From Variovorax sp. YR216 (lineage in GTDB: Bacteria > Pseudomonadota > Gammaproteobacteria > Burkholderiales > Burkholderiaceae_C): DNA of 64,000 nucleotides. Within the stretch, counting starts at the first letter, position 1, and each line of letters opens with the position of its first letter. The notes under the pieces were generated by a model. That model made no database searches. It was not told where the DNA came from and saw only the letters and a list, made by a program, of their open reading frames with translations. The stretch lies in assembly GCF_900107745.1 (NCBI RefSeq), contig NZ_FNRO01000013.1:62001-126000 (forward strand). Direction: 5' to 3'. Shown here one piece after another: positions 7,106-15,790 of the stretch. The position numbers and the translations under genes were made by a program.

Positions 7106-8833
7106 TCAGGGATTGAACCAGTTGTCGCTGAGGATCGTGGGGTCCAGGTTCAGCAGGCTGGTGAGAAGCTTCTTCGCTTCGGCCTTGTCGGCGGTCGCCC
7201 CGGTCGCGTCGGCATCGAACTTGGCAATGGCCGCAAGCGCGTCCTTGCGGGACATCGTCGCGAACCCAGGGACCTTGGCGCTGCCGTATCCCTTCGTCAC
7301 CGTCGCGCCATATTTCTTCCAGAAGCCCGACGCCATGCCGGGCCAGAAGCGAAGCCGGAAGGACTGGTCCGCATGCGTGGCCGCGTAGGTGTGATCGGCG
7401 CCCGTGATGGCGGACTGCTGCTCCGCGCTGCGCGCGCGGTGGTAGTAGTCGGTCAACGGGCCGCTGTGTGAGTTCGGGTCCACTTTCGTGCCCGCGAAGT
7501 AGTCCGCGAACTTCGCGTCGTCCGCGCGCAGTGCTGCCATCAGCGCCACCGGGTCGACCGGGTCGCCGCTCTGGAAGTTGCCCAGCGCCCAGTTGGCCTG
7601 CCCCTGCGGGGGCGCCGGCAGCTTGGTGGGATCGGCGTCGGTGCGCGAAGCCCATGTGCCGAGCGCGGACGCCGCGCCGGCGCCGGTCGGGCAGGTCGAC
7701 GTCCAGCCCGAGACCGTCTTGAGATTCGGGAACGCCTTGAGGTAGTACGTCTTGATGGTCGACTCTTCCGCCGCCATGCAGGCCAGCACGATCAGGTGCC
7801 TGGTCTGCGCGGCCGCCTTGGGGAAGATGCCGGCCAGCGACACCAGCGCGTCGAAGAGGATCGCGCCCTTGGCGTCTTCGTTGTAGACCTTGGTTCCATA
7901 GCTGTGGCCCGACAGCACCACGCGCGACATCCGGTCGACGCCATCCTTCTCGCACGCCGAATAGACCGCGATGACATGCGCGAGGTCGTCGCGGTCGGAG
8001 CTGGACTGGCTCTTCAACAGTGCTTCGAGCGTCGCCGTATGGGCCGCGTCCAGCGACTGCGCAGCGGCGAAGGCCTTGATGCCCGAGTCCTGCGTGAGGT
8101 CGTAGGTGGCGCCACCGGAGACGGTCTTCTCCTCGTGCTCGCTCAGCGTCACCTTGGTGATCTTCACTGAGGTGCCCGTGTACTGCGTGGCCAGTTGGGC
8201 AACTTCCGGGCCGTAGTTGTTCATGCCGACGTAAAGCACGTTACCGCCTGCGACAGGCGGAGGCGCCGTGCGCTGGGGCTGCCGATGCACGCGCGGCGTT
8301 GCGCCGTCGTGCGTGACATGGGACAGCTCGTGCGCGAGGAGCCACCGGCCGGCGCTCGTCCCGGGTGCGTACTGCTGCGGTCCGAACACGATGTGACGTC
8401 CGACGGTGTAAGCGTCGGCGTGGAGTTGGTCGGCGGTCTGCCGGGAAGCAGCATCGTCATGCACGCGCACCGCCGACAGGTCGTGACCGAAGCGCGGCTC
8501 CATGTACGCGCGCGTGTCCGCATCGAGCGGACGGCCCGCCGATGCAAGAACCTGGCTCACGCTGGCCGGCGCGAAGTCGGGATCGCGCTCACGCGTCGTG
8601 CCGGACCGGGCACGTGACGGCTCGGAGGTCTGCGTGACGCGTTGCGCATCGCGATCTGCTTCGAGTTCCTCGGCATCGGAAGGGCTGCTGACCCTCAGCA
8701 TCGTGCCGAACCCACTCCTGGTGGCCTTCCTGCGGACAAGGCCCTCATCTTCCCGCTCGCACGCAGCGCACTTGCGTCGGATCGGCGATCCGGCGACCGA
8801 TTGAAAACGAAAGGCCAACGTCGGGGCGAACAT
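7106..8833 (-). CDS. eCIS-associated DUF4157 protein with caspase/CHAT-like C-terminal domain (candidate effector)
   Basis: It has 575 residues. The N-terminus has CAACERED (22-29), shared with the neighbouring effector, then the DUF4157 core (RFGHDLSAVRVHDDAA, DAYTVGRHIVFG, LLAHELSHVTH with HELSH at 168-172). The C-terminal domain contains RVVLSGHSYG (His310) and HLIVLACMAAEE (Cys352), the spacing and hydrophobic context of a CHAT/caspase-like His-Cys dyad. The GHSYG string also resembles a lipase elbow, but the second strand ending in Cys favours the cysteine-peptidase reading. It faces away from the sheath operon, from which it is separated by 107 bases. A toxin or cargo role is inferred from DUF4157 and location. 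Confidence 0.78.
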   Translation of the reverse strand: MFAPTLAFRFQSVAGSPIRRKCAACEREDEGLVRRKATRSGFGTMLRVSSPSDAEELEADRDAQRVTQTSEPSRARSGTTRERDPDFAPASVSQVLASAGRPLDADTRAYMEPRFGHDLSAVRVHDDAASRQTADQLHADAYTVGRHIVFGPQQYAPGTSAGRWLLAHELSHVTHDGATPRVHRQPQRTAPPPVAGGNVLYVGMNNYGPEVAQLATQYTGTSVKITKVTLSEHEEKTVSGGATYDLTQDSGIKAFAAAQSLDAAHTATLEALLKSQSSSDRDDLAHVIAVYSACEKDGVDRMSRVVLSGHSYGTKVYNEDAKGAILFDALVSLAGIFPKAAAQTRHLIVLACMAAEESTIKTYYLKAFPNLKTVSGWTSTCPTGAGAASALGTWASRTDADPTKLPAPPQGQANWALGNFQSGDPVDPVALMAALRADDAKFADYFAGTKVDPNSHSGPLTDYYHRARSAEQQSAITGADHTYAATHADQSFRLRFWPGMASGFWKKYGATVTKGYGSAKVPGFATMSRKDALAAIAKFDADATGATADKAEAKKLLTSLLNLDPTILSDNWFNP

Positions 8834-8859
8834 GGGCTGTGCCTATAGCCGTCAGTCTA

Positions 8860-8888
8860 TTGCGGTTCGCGATTCACGCGGTTAATGT
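8860..8888 (+). promoter_or_regulatory. Possible promoter of the eCIS operon
   Basis: TTGCGG (8860-8865) and TAATGT (8883-8888) are separated by exactly 17 bases and lie about 50 bases before the sheath start. Each box matches only half of the sigma-70 consensus, so this is weak. A run of GATC repeats follows, and a clear AAGGAG ribosome site precedes the ATG at 8941. It is the only plausible promoter region seen for the 22-kb operon. Confidence 0.3.
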
Positions 8889-8940
8889 CGGCTCGCCTTT
8901 TTCACGTCGATCGATCGATCTGCAATAAGGAGAGTCGACC

Positions 8941-10494
8941 ATGCCATCCGCATTGCTGTCCCCCGGCGTCTATATCGAGGAGGTGCCGAGCGGGGTGCGC
9001 ACCATCACCGGCGTGGCGACCTCCATCGCCGCGTTCATCGGCAGGACATCGCAGGGACCCGTGAGCGAGCCCGCGCTGATCACCAGCTTCGGCGATTTCG
9101 AACGGCTGTTCGGTGGCGTCCAGATGGACTATCCGCTGAGCTATGCGGTTCAGGACTTCTACCTCAATGGCGGCAGCCAGGCCGTCATCGTGCGCCTGCA
9201 ATCGGGCGCCGCGGCCGCTGCGGCCGCGCTCGTCACCGGCGGGGCGAACAACGAGGCGCTGGACCTCGTCGCGTCGAGTCCGGGGACATGGGGCAACGGC
9301 TTGAAAGCGACCGTCGACAACGCCACGCGCGACCCGGGCGACACCACGCTCTACAACCTCACGATCACGCAGGCCGGTGGCGCCACCGAGAAGTTCCTGA
9401 ACGTCTCCTCCAACAGCGCGAGCCCCCGTTTCGTGGCGCGTGTGCTGGACAGCGGCTCGCTCCTCGTGAAGGTGGCCCTCGACAGCAACGGCCACTGGAT
9501 CGCGCCTGCAACGCGCCCCCTGCCCGGCACGGTTTCATTCGCAGGCGGTGTCGACAGCGCCCACCTCGCGAACAGCGACTACCTGGGGTCCGCAAGCCTG
9601 AAGACAGGCATCTTCGCGCTCGACAAAACCGATCTCTTCAACCTGATGTGCATCCCGCCGGACACGCGCGGTGGCGACACGGCCGCGGCTGTCTATCAGG
9701 CGGCGATGGCCTATTGCGCGTCGCGCCGCGCCGTGTTGCTGGTCGACCCGCTGGCCGCATGGGGACAGGTCAAGGAGACCGCGGCCGCGAAGGCTTCCGA
9801 TCCGAACACCGGCGTGGCCAGCCTCGGATTGACCGGCGATGCGGCCCGCAACGCGGCGATCTTCTTTCCGCGCGTCATCAAGTCGGATCCGCAACTCAAT
9901 GGGCAACCGGATGTGTTCGCGCCGTGCGGCGTGGTGGCCGGCATCATTGCGCGGACCGACGGGACGCGAGGCGTGTGGAAGGCGCCTGCGGGCCTCGATG
10001 CGGCGCTCAATGGCGTGCAGGGCCTGCAGGCCAACCTGAGCGACGGCGACAACGGCGTGCTGAATCCGCTCGGCATCAACTGCCTGCGTTCCTTCCCGGT
10101 GTCGGGTCGCGTGGTGTGGGGTTCGCGCACGATGCGCGGTGCGGACCTGCTGGCCGACGACTACAAGTACCTGCCGGTGCGCCGGCTCGCGCTCTACATC
10201 GAGGAGAGCCTCTATCGCGGCACCCAATGGGTCGTGTTCGAACCCAACGACGAGCCGCTGTGGTCGCAGATCCGGCTCAACGTCGGCGCCTTCATGCAGA
10301 ACCTCTTCCGGCAAGGGGCCTTCCAGGGCCACACGCCGGCGGCGGCGTACTTCGTCAAGTGCGACAGCGAGACCACGACGCAGAACGACATCAACCTCGG
10401 CGTCGTGAACATCCTGGTCGGCTTCGCGCCGCTCAAGCCTGCCGAATTCGTCGTGATCCGCCTGCAGCAGATGGCCGGCCAGATCACCGCCTGA
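8941..10494 (+). CDS. eCIS contractile sheath protein (Afp2/3/4-like)
   Basis: It has 517 residues; the ribosome site AAGGAG lies 9 bases before the ATG. The N-terminus SPGVYIEEVPSGVRTITGV and the following VATSIAAFIGRTSQGP are the hallmark of phage-type tail sheath proteins; the C-terminal part (LYIEESLYRGTQWVVFEPN...LW, RLNVGAFMQNLFRQGAFQG) is the conserved sheath core that ends in the handshake strand region. The protein forms the contractile outer cylinder. Afp has three sheath genes; here there is only one, somewhat longer, with an inserted variable region around residues 85-210. It is first in the operon, followed 10 bases later by the tube gene. Confidence 0.95.
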   Translation: MPSALLSPGVYIEEVPSGVRTITGVATSIAAFIGRTSQGPVSEPALITSFGDFERLFGGVQMDYPLSYAVQDFYLNGGSQAVIVRLQSGAAAAAAALVTGGANNEALDLVASSPGTWGNGLKATVDNATRDPGDTTLYNLTITQAGGATEKFLNVSSNSASPRFVARVLDSGSLLVKVALDSNGHWIAPATRPLPGTVSFAGGVDSAHLANSDYLGSASLKTGIFALDKTDLFNLMCIPPDTRGGDTAAAVYQAAMAYCASRRAVLLVDPLAAWGQVKETAAAKASDPNTGVASLGLTGDAARNAAIFFPRVIKSDPQLNGQPDVFAPCGVVAGIIARTDGTRGVWKAPAGLDAALNGVQGLQANLSDGDNGVLNPLGINCLRSFPVSGRVVWGSRTMRGADLLADDYKYLPVRRLALYIEESLYRGTQWVVFEPNDEPLWSQIRLNVGAFMQNLFRQGAFQGHTPAAAYFVKCDSETTTQNDINLGVVNILVGFAPLKPAEFVVIRLQQMAGQITA

Positions 10495-10504
10495 GGAGAA
10501 CACC

Positions 10505-11017
10505 ATGGCCCAGTTCACCGTCAACACCTTCCGCGTCGATCCCTACAAGAACTTCAAGTTCAGGGTGAAGTGGGATGGCAAGTACGTCGCTGGCGTGAGC
10601 AAGGTCGGCATGCTCAAGAAGACGACCGAGGTGGTCAAGCATCGCGACGGCGGCGATCCCAGCACGTCGCACAAGTCGCCGGGACGCACGGAGTTCGATG
10701 CGATCACGCTGGAGCGCGGCGTCACGCACGACCCCGAGTTCGAGAAGTGGGCCAACAAGGTCTGGAACTTCGGCGGCGGCCTCGGGGCCGAAGTCTCGCT
10801 GAAGGACTTCCGCAAGGACATCATCATCGAGGTCTACAACGAGGCGGGCCAGAAGGTGCTGGCCTACAACGTGTACCGCTGCTGGGTGTCCGAGTTCCAG
10901 GCCCTGCCCGATCTCGACGCCAACGCGAACGCCATCGCCATCCAGCACCTGAAGCTGGAGAACGAGGGCTGGTCGCGCGACACCTCCGTCGTTGAACCGA
11001 CCGAGCCGACCGTCTGA
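10505..11017 (+). CDS. eCIS inner tube protein (Afp1/5-like, gp19/Hcp-type)
   Basis: It has 170 residues behind a GAGGAG ribosome site. It begins with VDPYKNFKFRVKWDGKYVAG and contains VVKHRDGGDPSTSHKSPGR, FDAITLERGVTHD and WVSEFQALPDLDANANAIAI, all typical of the T4 gp19-like tube protein of contractile particles. It polymerises into the rigid tube that carries cargo and is driven out by sheath contraction. It is the only tube gene in the cluster apart from the CIS_tube-domain protein at 16008. The family call is firm. Confidence 0.95.
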   Translation: MAQFTVNTFRVDPYKNFKFRVKWDGKYVAGVSKVGMLKKTTEVVKHRDGGDPSTSHKSPGRTEFDAITLERGVTHDPEFEKWANKVWNFGGGLGAEVSLKDFRKDIIIEVYNEAGQKVLAYNVYRCWVSEFQALPDLDANANAIAIQHLKLENEGWSRDTSVVEPTEPTV

Positions 11018-11047
11018 CGGGCCTGCCTGATTCGCAGCGCCTGTGCC

Positions 11048-11788
11048 ATGAGCAGCCTGGCCGACTCCGACCTGCTCCACGTGTGGGAGACCATGCGGCG
11101 GCAGACGCTGCCGCGCCGCGCGGCGGCGCTGCTCGCGGTGGTGGCGCCGGGCATGACGAGCGATCAACTGGCCGGCATGCGCCTCGGTGAACGCGAGCGC
11201 CGGCTGCTGGATCTGCATGCGCGCTGCTTCGGCCCTCGCCTCTCCTGCGTCGCGGATTGTCCGCAGTGCGGCGAGACCTTCGAGTTCGAACTCGACGCCC
11301 GCGCGCTCTCGGCGGGATGGCCCGACCCGGCCGAAGTCGCGCAGCCGGCATCGATCGAGACGCACGACTATCGCGTCGACATGCATCTGCCGACCGTGGC
11401 GGACAGCATCGCGGCCAGTGACGGACACGACGCCGCGCAGGCCTACACGACACTGCTGCAACGCTGCCTCGTCTGCACGACGCCGACGGGCGAGACCGTC
11501 GCGCCGGAAGCGCTGCCCCCGGCGCTGCTGCAGGAGGCGGCCGCGCGCATGGAGTCCGCCGACCCTGCCGCGGAGCTCATGATCTCCATGCCCTGCCCCG
11601 CATGCGATGCGGTCCTGAACGAACCGCTGGACCTCTGCGCCTTCTGCTGGGCCGAGGTCGAGGCTCGCGCGCCGCGTCTGCTCGCGGAAGTCCATGCGCT
11701 CGCCTCGCACTACGGCTGGAGCGAAGCGGACATCCTCGCGATGAGCCGCATCCGCCGTGATGCCTATCTTGGAATGGTGTCGTCGTGA
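11048..11788 (+). CDS. gp26-like baseplate protein with zinc-ribbon cysteines
   Basis: It has 246 residues. It resembles the T4 gp26/baseplate family seen in eCIS loci: N-terminal LLHVWETMRRQTLPRRAAALLAV, a ribbon with Cys67, Cys71 and Cys74 (CVADCPQC), and a second CPAC pair (183-186) with further cysteines at 197 and 200 (CAFC). The C-terminus (LHALASHYGWSEADILAMSRIRRDAYLGM-like) is the conserved part. Two cysteine clusters suggest bound zinc. A baseplate chaperone or wedge role is inferred. No ribosome site is evident; it follows the tube gene by 30 bases and overlaps the next gene by 4 bases. Confidence 0.75.
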   Translation: MSSLADSDLLHVWETMRRQTLPRRAAALLAVVAPGMTSDQLAGMRLGERERRLLDLHARCFGPRLSCVADCPQCGETFEFELDARALSAGWPDPAEVAQPASIETHDYRVDMHLPTVADSIAASDGHDAAQAYTTLLQRCLVCTTPTGETVAPEALPPALLQEAAARMESADPAAELMISMPCPACDAVLNEPLDLCAFCWAEVEARAPRLLAEVHALASHYGWSEADILAMSRIRRDAYLGMVSS

Positions 11789-12579
11789 CGGGCTACCTCG
11801 ACCGGCTTGCAGCGCGGCTCGTCGAACCCCGGAGCCACATCCGGCCGCGTCCCCTCTCGCGTTTCGAGGTTGTCGACGCGCCTGCCGCGTTCGTGGATGA
11901 AGCCGGCACGTCCGGCGAGGCGGACGCCTTGCCCATGCCATCGAGGCGCGCGCAGACGCCGCTTGCGGCGGAAGACCGGAGCGAAGCCGTCCGGCACTTC
12001 GCATCGGACACGCCGCCGCATGTCGAAGCCACGGGGACCACGCCAGACCGGCAGCCCGCTCCCATCACGAAAGTCGTGCCCGCCACGCCTTCCACCCTCG
12101 ATGCGTCGACTGCCGAAGCAAAGCAGGTTCGCGCGCCGTCACGCCAGGATCGTGTCGTGCCGGCGCCCGAGACTGTCGAGGTGCCGCAGTTGCACTCGTC
12201 CGTATCGCATCGCGCCATGTCGGCTGCGGCACCGGCCTCCGTCCCTGCCACGCCGACAGCGAAAGACGCGGCCGTGCCGCCAGCCATCGAAGACCGCATC
12301 TCACACTGGCGCGCGCCGGTCGAGCGGCTTGCAGAAGCTGCGATCGACACGCGCACGCCTGCGCAGGCGGCGCAGCCCACGCCCATGCCGCGGCAACGCG
12401 ACAGGCCGGAAGCCGCCGCGGTCGACGACGGCCCGTCCGTCGTGCAAGTCACGATCGGAAGGCTCGAAGTCCGCGCACCCGAGCCGCCGCGCCAACCTGC
12501 CGCGAAGCCGAAGCGCGCCGCGCCGCGAATGAGCCTGCAGGACTACCTGCAGCGCCGCACCGAAGGACGCGCGAGATGA
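11785..12579 (+). CDS. Disordered Pro/Ala-rich eCIS linker protein with conserved C-terminus
   Basis: It has 264 residues and a GTG start that overlaps the stop of the preceding gene (GTGA). Residues 25-215 are low-complexity Ala/Pro/Thr/Arg with no fold visible. The C-terminal 50 residues change character: VVQVTIGRLEVRAPEPP and then MSLQDYLQRRTEGRAR, a short strand plus helix that I associate with small proteins found beside the DUF4255 gene in eCIS loci. It is likely a flexible scaffold or tether that docks through its C-terminus. Function unknown. It overlaps the next gene by 4 bases. Confidence 0.65.
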   Translation: MTGYLDRLAARLVEPRSHIRPRPLSRFEVVDAPAAFVDEAGTSGEADALPMPSRRAQTPLAAEDRSEAVRHFASDTPPHVEATGTTPDRQPAPITKVVPATPSTLDASTAEAKQVRAPSRQDRVVPAPETVEVPQLHSSVSHRAMSAAAPASVPATPTAKDAAVPPAIEDRISHWRAPVERLAEAAIDTRTPAQAAQPTPMPRQRDRPEAAAVDDGPSVVQVTIGRLEVRAPEPPRQPAAKPKRAAPRMSLQDYLQRRTEGRAR

Positions 12580-13793
12580 GCAGCGCGCTCGCCATCGCCA
12601 GCGTGACCCGAGGCCTGCGTGCGCTGGTCAATCGGGCCTTGCAGGCGCCCTTGCCCGCCAACCTCCCGGCCGACACCGTGCCCACCACGCAGATCCAGGT
12701 GACGACGCTGCCGCTGGACAAGGTGCGGACCTTCTCGGCCAACGGCAACCTGCTCAACCTGTACCTCTACAGCACGGTGCCCAACCCGGCGCTCAGCAAC
12801 GGCCTGCCACCGCGCGGCGGCCCCGCGGGTGGCGAACCGCCGCTCGCGCTCAACCTGCACTACATGCTCACCGCCTTCGGACAGGACGACAACGAGCTCA
12901 TCGCGCAGCTGCTCCTGGGCCGCGCCATGCTGGCCCTGCACGACAACCCGCTGCTGATGCCGTCCGATCTCGCAGACGCCCTGGGTGCGGCCGACGTACA
13001 AGGCCAGATCGAGCGGGTGCGCATCACGCCGCACTCGCTCGGCTTCGAGGAAATGTCGAAGCTCTGGATGGCCTACCAGACGCAGTACCGCCTGTCCGCC
13101 GCGTACGAGGCCTCGGTGGTGCTCATCGACAGCGCCAGGCCCGCGAAGGTCGCGCCGCCGGTGCGCAGCGCCAGCATCGTCGTCTCGCCATTTCGCACCC
13201 CGTCGATCGAACAGGTGACGCCGCAGGTCGCGGCGCCGGGTGCGACGATGACGCTTGCGGGCTGGAACCTCGGTGCAGCGACGACACAGGTCATCGTGGC
13301 CGGGCTCCGGGTGACGCCTTCGACGATCGACGATCGCACCCTCTCCTTCACGCTGCCGGTCGGCGTTCCGGCCGGCGTGAACACCGTGCGTGTGGTGCAG
13401 GAAGTGCCGCTGGGCACGCCGCCGGTGGCGCATCCGGGCGTGGGATTCGAGTCGAACGCCGCGGCCTTCATGCTCAGCCCGAGCATCACCACGTCGTCGC
13501 CGATCAGCGGCGCGCGTGGCGCGATGCTGCAGTTGTCCGTGGCGCCGGCGGTCGGCCGCGGTCAACGCGTCGTCCTGTTGCTGGACGACCAGCAGGTCGC
13601 ATCTGCACCGCATGCGCCGGGTGATCCGGACACGAGCGACACGGTCTCGTTCCCGATTCCCTCAGGCTTCGTCGCGCGCAGCTACCTGGCCCGTGTGATG
13701 GTCGACGGCGCTTGCAGCGCCCTGGTGACGGACACGGCGCCCGCGAGCCCGACCTTCAACCAGTTCGTGGGCCCGACGGTGACACTGACATGA
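12576..13793 (+). CDS. DUF4255 (Pvc16/Afp16-like) tail-terminator protein with TIG/Ig-like domains
   Basis: It has 405 residues. Residues 1-185 match the Pvc16 N-terminal domain: ALAIASVTRGLRALVNRAL, NLLNLYLYSTVPNPALSN, PPLALNLHYMLTAFGQDD, EQLLLGRAMLALHDNPL. Afp16 family proteins cap the distal end of the tube and sheath. From about 205 there is an IPT/TIG-like domain (IEQVTPQVAAPGATMTLAGWNLG) and a further Ig-like segment from about 300. The extra Ig-like modules make it longer than the classical cap. Its stop is overlapped by the AAA+ gene start (ATGA). Confidence 0.88.
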   Translation: MSSALAIASVTRGLRALVNRALQAPLPANLPADTVPTTQIQVTTLPLDKVRTFSANGNLLNLYLYSTVPNPALSNGLPPRGGPAGGEPPLALNLHYMLTAFGQDDNELIAQLLLGRAMLALHDNPLLMPSDLADALGAADVQGQIERVRITPHSLGFEEMSKLWMAYQTQYRLSAAYEASVVLIDSARPAKVAPPVRSASIVVSPFRTPSIEQVTPQVAAPGATMTLAGWNLGAATTQVIVAGLRVTPSTIDDRTLSFTLPVGVPAGVNTVRVVQEVPLGTPPVAHPGVGFESNAAAFMLSPSITTSSPISGARGAMLQLSVAPAVGRGQRVVLLLDDQQVASAPHAPGDPDTSDTVSFPIPSGFVARSYLARVMVDGACSALVTDTAPASPTFNQFVGPTVTLT

Positions 13794-15790
13794 ACGCCGG
13801 CGCCACGCCCCTCCAGAGCAACGAGCTTGCACTCGGCGCAGCGCTCGCGTGGCTGCGCGAGCGCCTGCAGCGCCTGGCCGAGCGCCCGGAGCGTTCAGTT
13901 CACGGTGACGCGGAAGACATCGTTCCGGTGCCGACGCTCGTCGTCCTGCAGCAACGACTGGGTCTTTCGGACTTCGAGCGCAACGTGCTGCTGCTGTGCG
14001 TCGCAGCCGCGCTTGATACGCGCATCGGCGCGCTCTGCGCGCAGGCGCTCGGCGAGGCTTCGCGGCCGAGTCCGAGCTTCGCGCTGGCGATGGTGCTGTT
14101 CGACGATCCCGCCTGGGAAGCGCTTTCGCCCCAGCGGCCCTTGCGTTATTGGCATCTGGTCGATGTGCACGCCAGCGGCGCGACGCCACTGACGATGAGC
14201 GCCCTCCGGGCGGACGACCGGATCGTCGACTTCGTCAAGGGCCTCAATCGCATGGACGAACGCATCGCGCCCGCGCTGCTGCCCGTGGCCACGGACGACC
14301 TTCAGCCGCTGCCGCCTTCGCAGCAGTCGGCGGCGGACACCCTCCTCGCATTCGTCCGCAGGTTCGAAGGCGGCGGGCCCGCGCCCACGCTGCAGCTGAC
14401 CGGCATCGATTCGACGAGCAAGCAACTGGTGGCGGGCCACGTTGCGGCGAGCGTGGGCTTGCGCCTCGAACGCATCGGACTCGCCGCGTTGCCCACGCAA
14501 AGCATCGACCTCGACGCCTGGTGCAGGATCTGGCGGCGCGAATGCCTGCTGATGCCGCTCGCGCTCTACATCGATGCGCACGACGTGGCGCCGGGAGAGT
14601 CGTCTGATGCCAGCGCCGCAGTGCTGGGCCACGTGCTCGACCGCCTGCGGGAGCTGGCCTTCGTCGCGACGCGGGACGCACACGCGCTCGGTGCCGGCGG
14701 CCGCGAGGGTCTTCTCGTGATGGCGATCGACCGGCCCACCGCCACCGAACAGACGCAGGCCTGGGTCGACCTGCTCGGGCAAGAGCGCGAGGCGCTCGCG
14801 TCGCGCCTGGCGAGCCAGTTCAACTTCAACCTGCCGCAGATCGCTTCGATGGCGCGCAGTGCCGGGCTCCGGGATCGAGACGATCCCGGCAACCTCGACG
14901 CCAGCGACAACGGCATCGACACGGTGCTCTGGATGGCGTGCCGCCAGGGCGCGCATTCGAAGATGGACCTGCTCTCGCAGCGCATCCAGCCCAAGGTCGG
15001 CTGGGACGACATCGTGCTTCCCGAAGATTCGCTGTCGCTGCTGCGCCAGATCGTGGCCCAGGTCGCCTTGCGCCGCAGGGTCTACGGGGATTGGGGCTTC
15101 GAGCGCAAGATGAGCCGCGGACTTGGCCTGAGCGCGCTTTTCCACGGCGAGAGCGGCACCGGCAAGACGATGGCGGCGGAGGTGATCGCCAACGCACTGG
15201 CCCTGGACCTCTACCGCATCGATCTTTCGGCGGTGATCAGCAAGTACATCGGCGAGACCGAGAAGAACCTGCAACGCATCTTCGATGCCGCGGAGGACGG
15301 CGGCGGGATCCTCTTCTTCGACGAGGCCGATGCGCTGTTCGGCAAGCGCAGCGAGGTGCGCGACAGCCATGACCGCTACGCGAACATCGAGACCAACTAC
15401 CTGCTGCAGCGCATCGAAGCCTTCCGCGGCCTGGCGATCCTGGCGACGAATCTCAAGGGCTCGCTCGACTCGGCCTTCATGCGGCGGCTGCGCTTCGTCG
15501 TGCCCTTCACCTATCCCGGTCCGCGCGAGCGTGCGTTGATGTGGCATCGCGCCTTCCCGGCGGACACGCCGACCGAGGGACTCGACCCGGTGCAGCTCGC
15601 GCGCCTCGACTGCACCGGCGGAAGCATCCACAGCATCGCGCTGAACGCCGCCTTCCTCGCAGCGCACCGCGGCAGCAGCGTGACGATGGAACTGGTCTAC
15701 CACGCCGCGCGCAGCGAGCTTCTCAAGCTCGGCCGGCCCATCAACGAAGCGGATTTCCGGCCTGCGGCCACGCAAGGAGCGCACGCATGA
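13790..15790 (+). CDS. eCIS AAA+ ATPase (Afp15-like)
   Basis: It has 666 residues from the ATG at 13790, which overlaps the previous stop; a longer frame from 13712 lies inside the DUF4255 gene and is rejected. The first 400 residues are the variable winged-helix-rich region seen in these ATPases (LSDFERNVLLLCVAAALD). The C-terminal AAA+ module has Walker A GESGTGKT (453-460), Walker B ILFFDEAD (507-514), and LATNLKGSLDSAFMRRLRF as sensor 1 and arginine finger. This VPS4/FtsH-like ATPase is a core eCIS protein needed for assembly of functional particles. It overlaps the next gene by 4 bases. Confidence 0.93.
   Translation: MNAGATPLQSNELALGAALAWLRERLQRLAERPERSVHGDAEDIVPVPTLVVLQQRLGLSDFERNVLLLCVAAALDTRIGALCAQALGEASRPSPSFALAMVLFDDPAWEALSPQRPLRYWHLVDVHASGATPLTMSALRADDRIVDFVKGLNRMDERIAPALLPVATDDLQPLPPSQQSAADTLLAFVRRFEGGGPAPTLQLTGIDSTSKQLVAGHVAASVGLRLERIGLAALPTQSIDLDAWCRIWRRECLLMPLALYIDAHDVAPGESSDASAAVLGHVLDRLRELAFVATRDAHALGAGGREGLLVMAIDRPTATEQTQAWVDLLGQEREALASRLASQFNFNLPQIASMARSAGLRDRDDPGNLDASDNGIDTVLWMACRQGAHSKMDLLSQRIQPKVGWDDIVLPEDSLSLLRQIVAQVALRRRVYGDWGFERKMSRGLGLSALFHGESGTGKTMAAEVIANALALDLYRIDLSAVISKYIGETEKNLQRIFDAAEDGGGILFFDEADALFGKRSEVRDSHDRYANIETNYLLQRIEAFRGLAILATNLKGSLDSAFMRRLRFVVPFTYPGPRERALMWHRAFPADTPTEGLDPVQLARLDCTGGSIHSIALNAAFLAAHRGSSVTMELVYHAARSELLKLGRPINEADFRPAATQGAHA

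Noticed and set aside
7880..7930. Lipase reading of GHSYG in the third effector
   Set aside because: No matching Asp/His of a triad was seen nearby, and the His/Cys strand context fits a cysteine peptidase better; kept only as an alternative.
8905..8925. GATC tandem repeats before the sheath gene as a methylation switch
   Set aside because: Only three overlapping copies, and no adenine methylase is known from this window; chance is sufficient.
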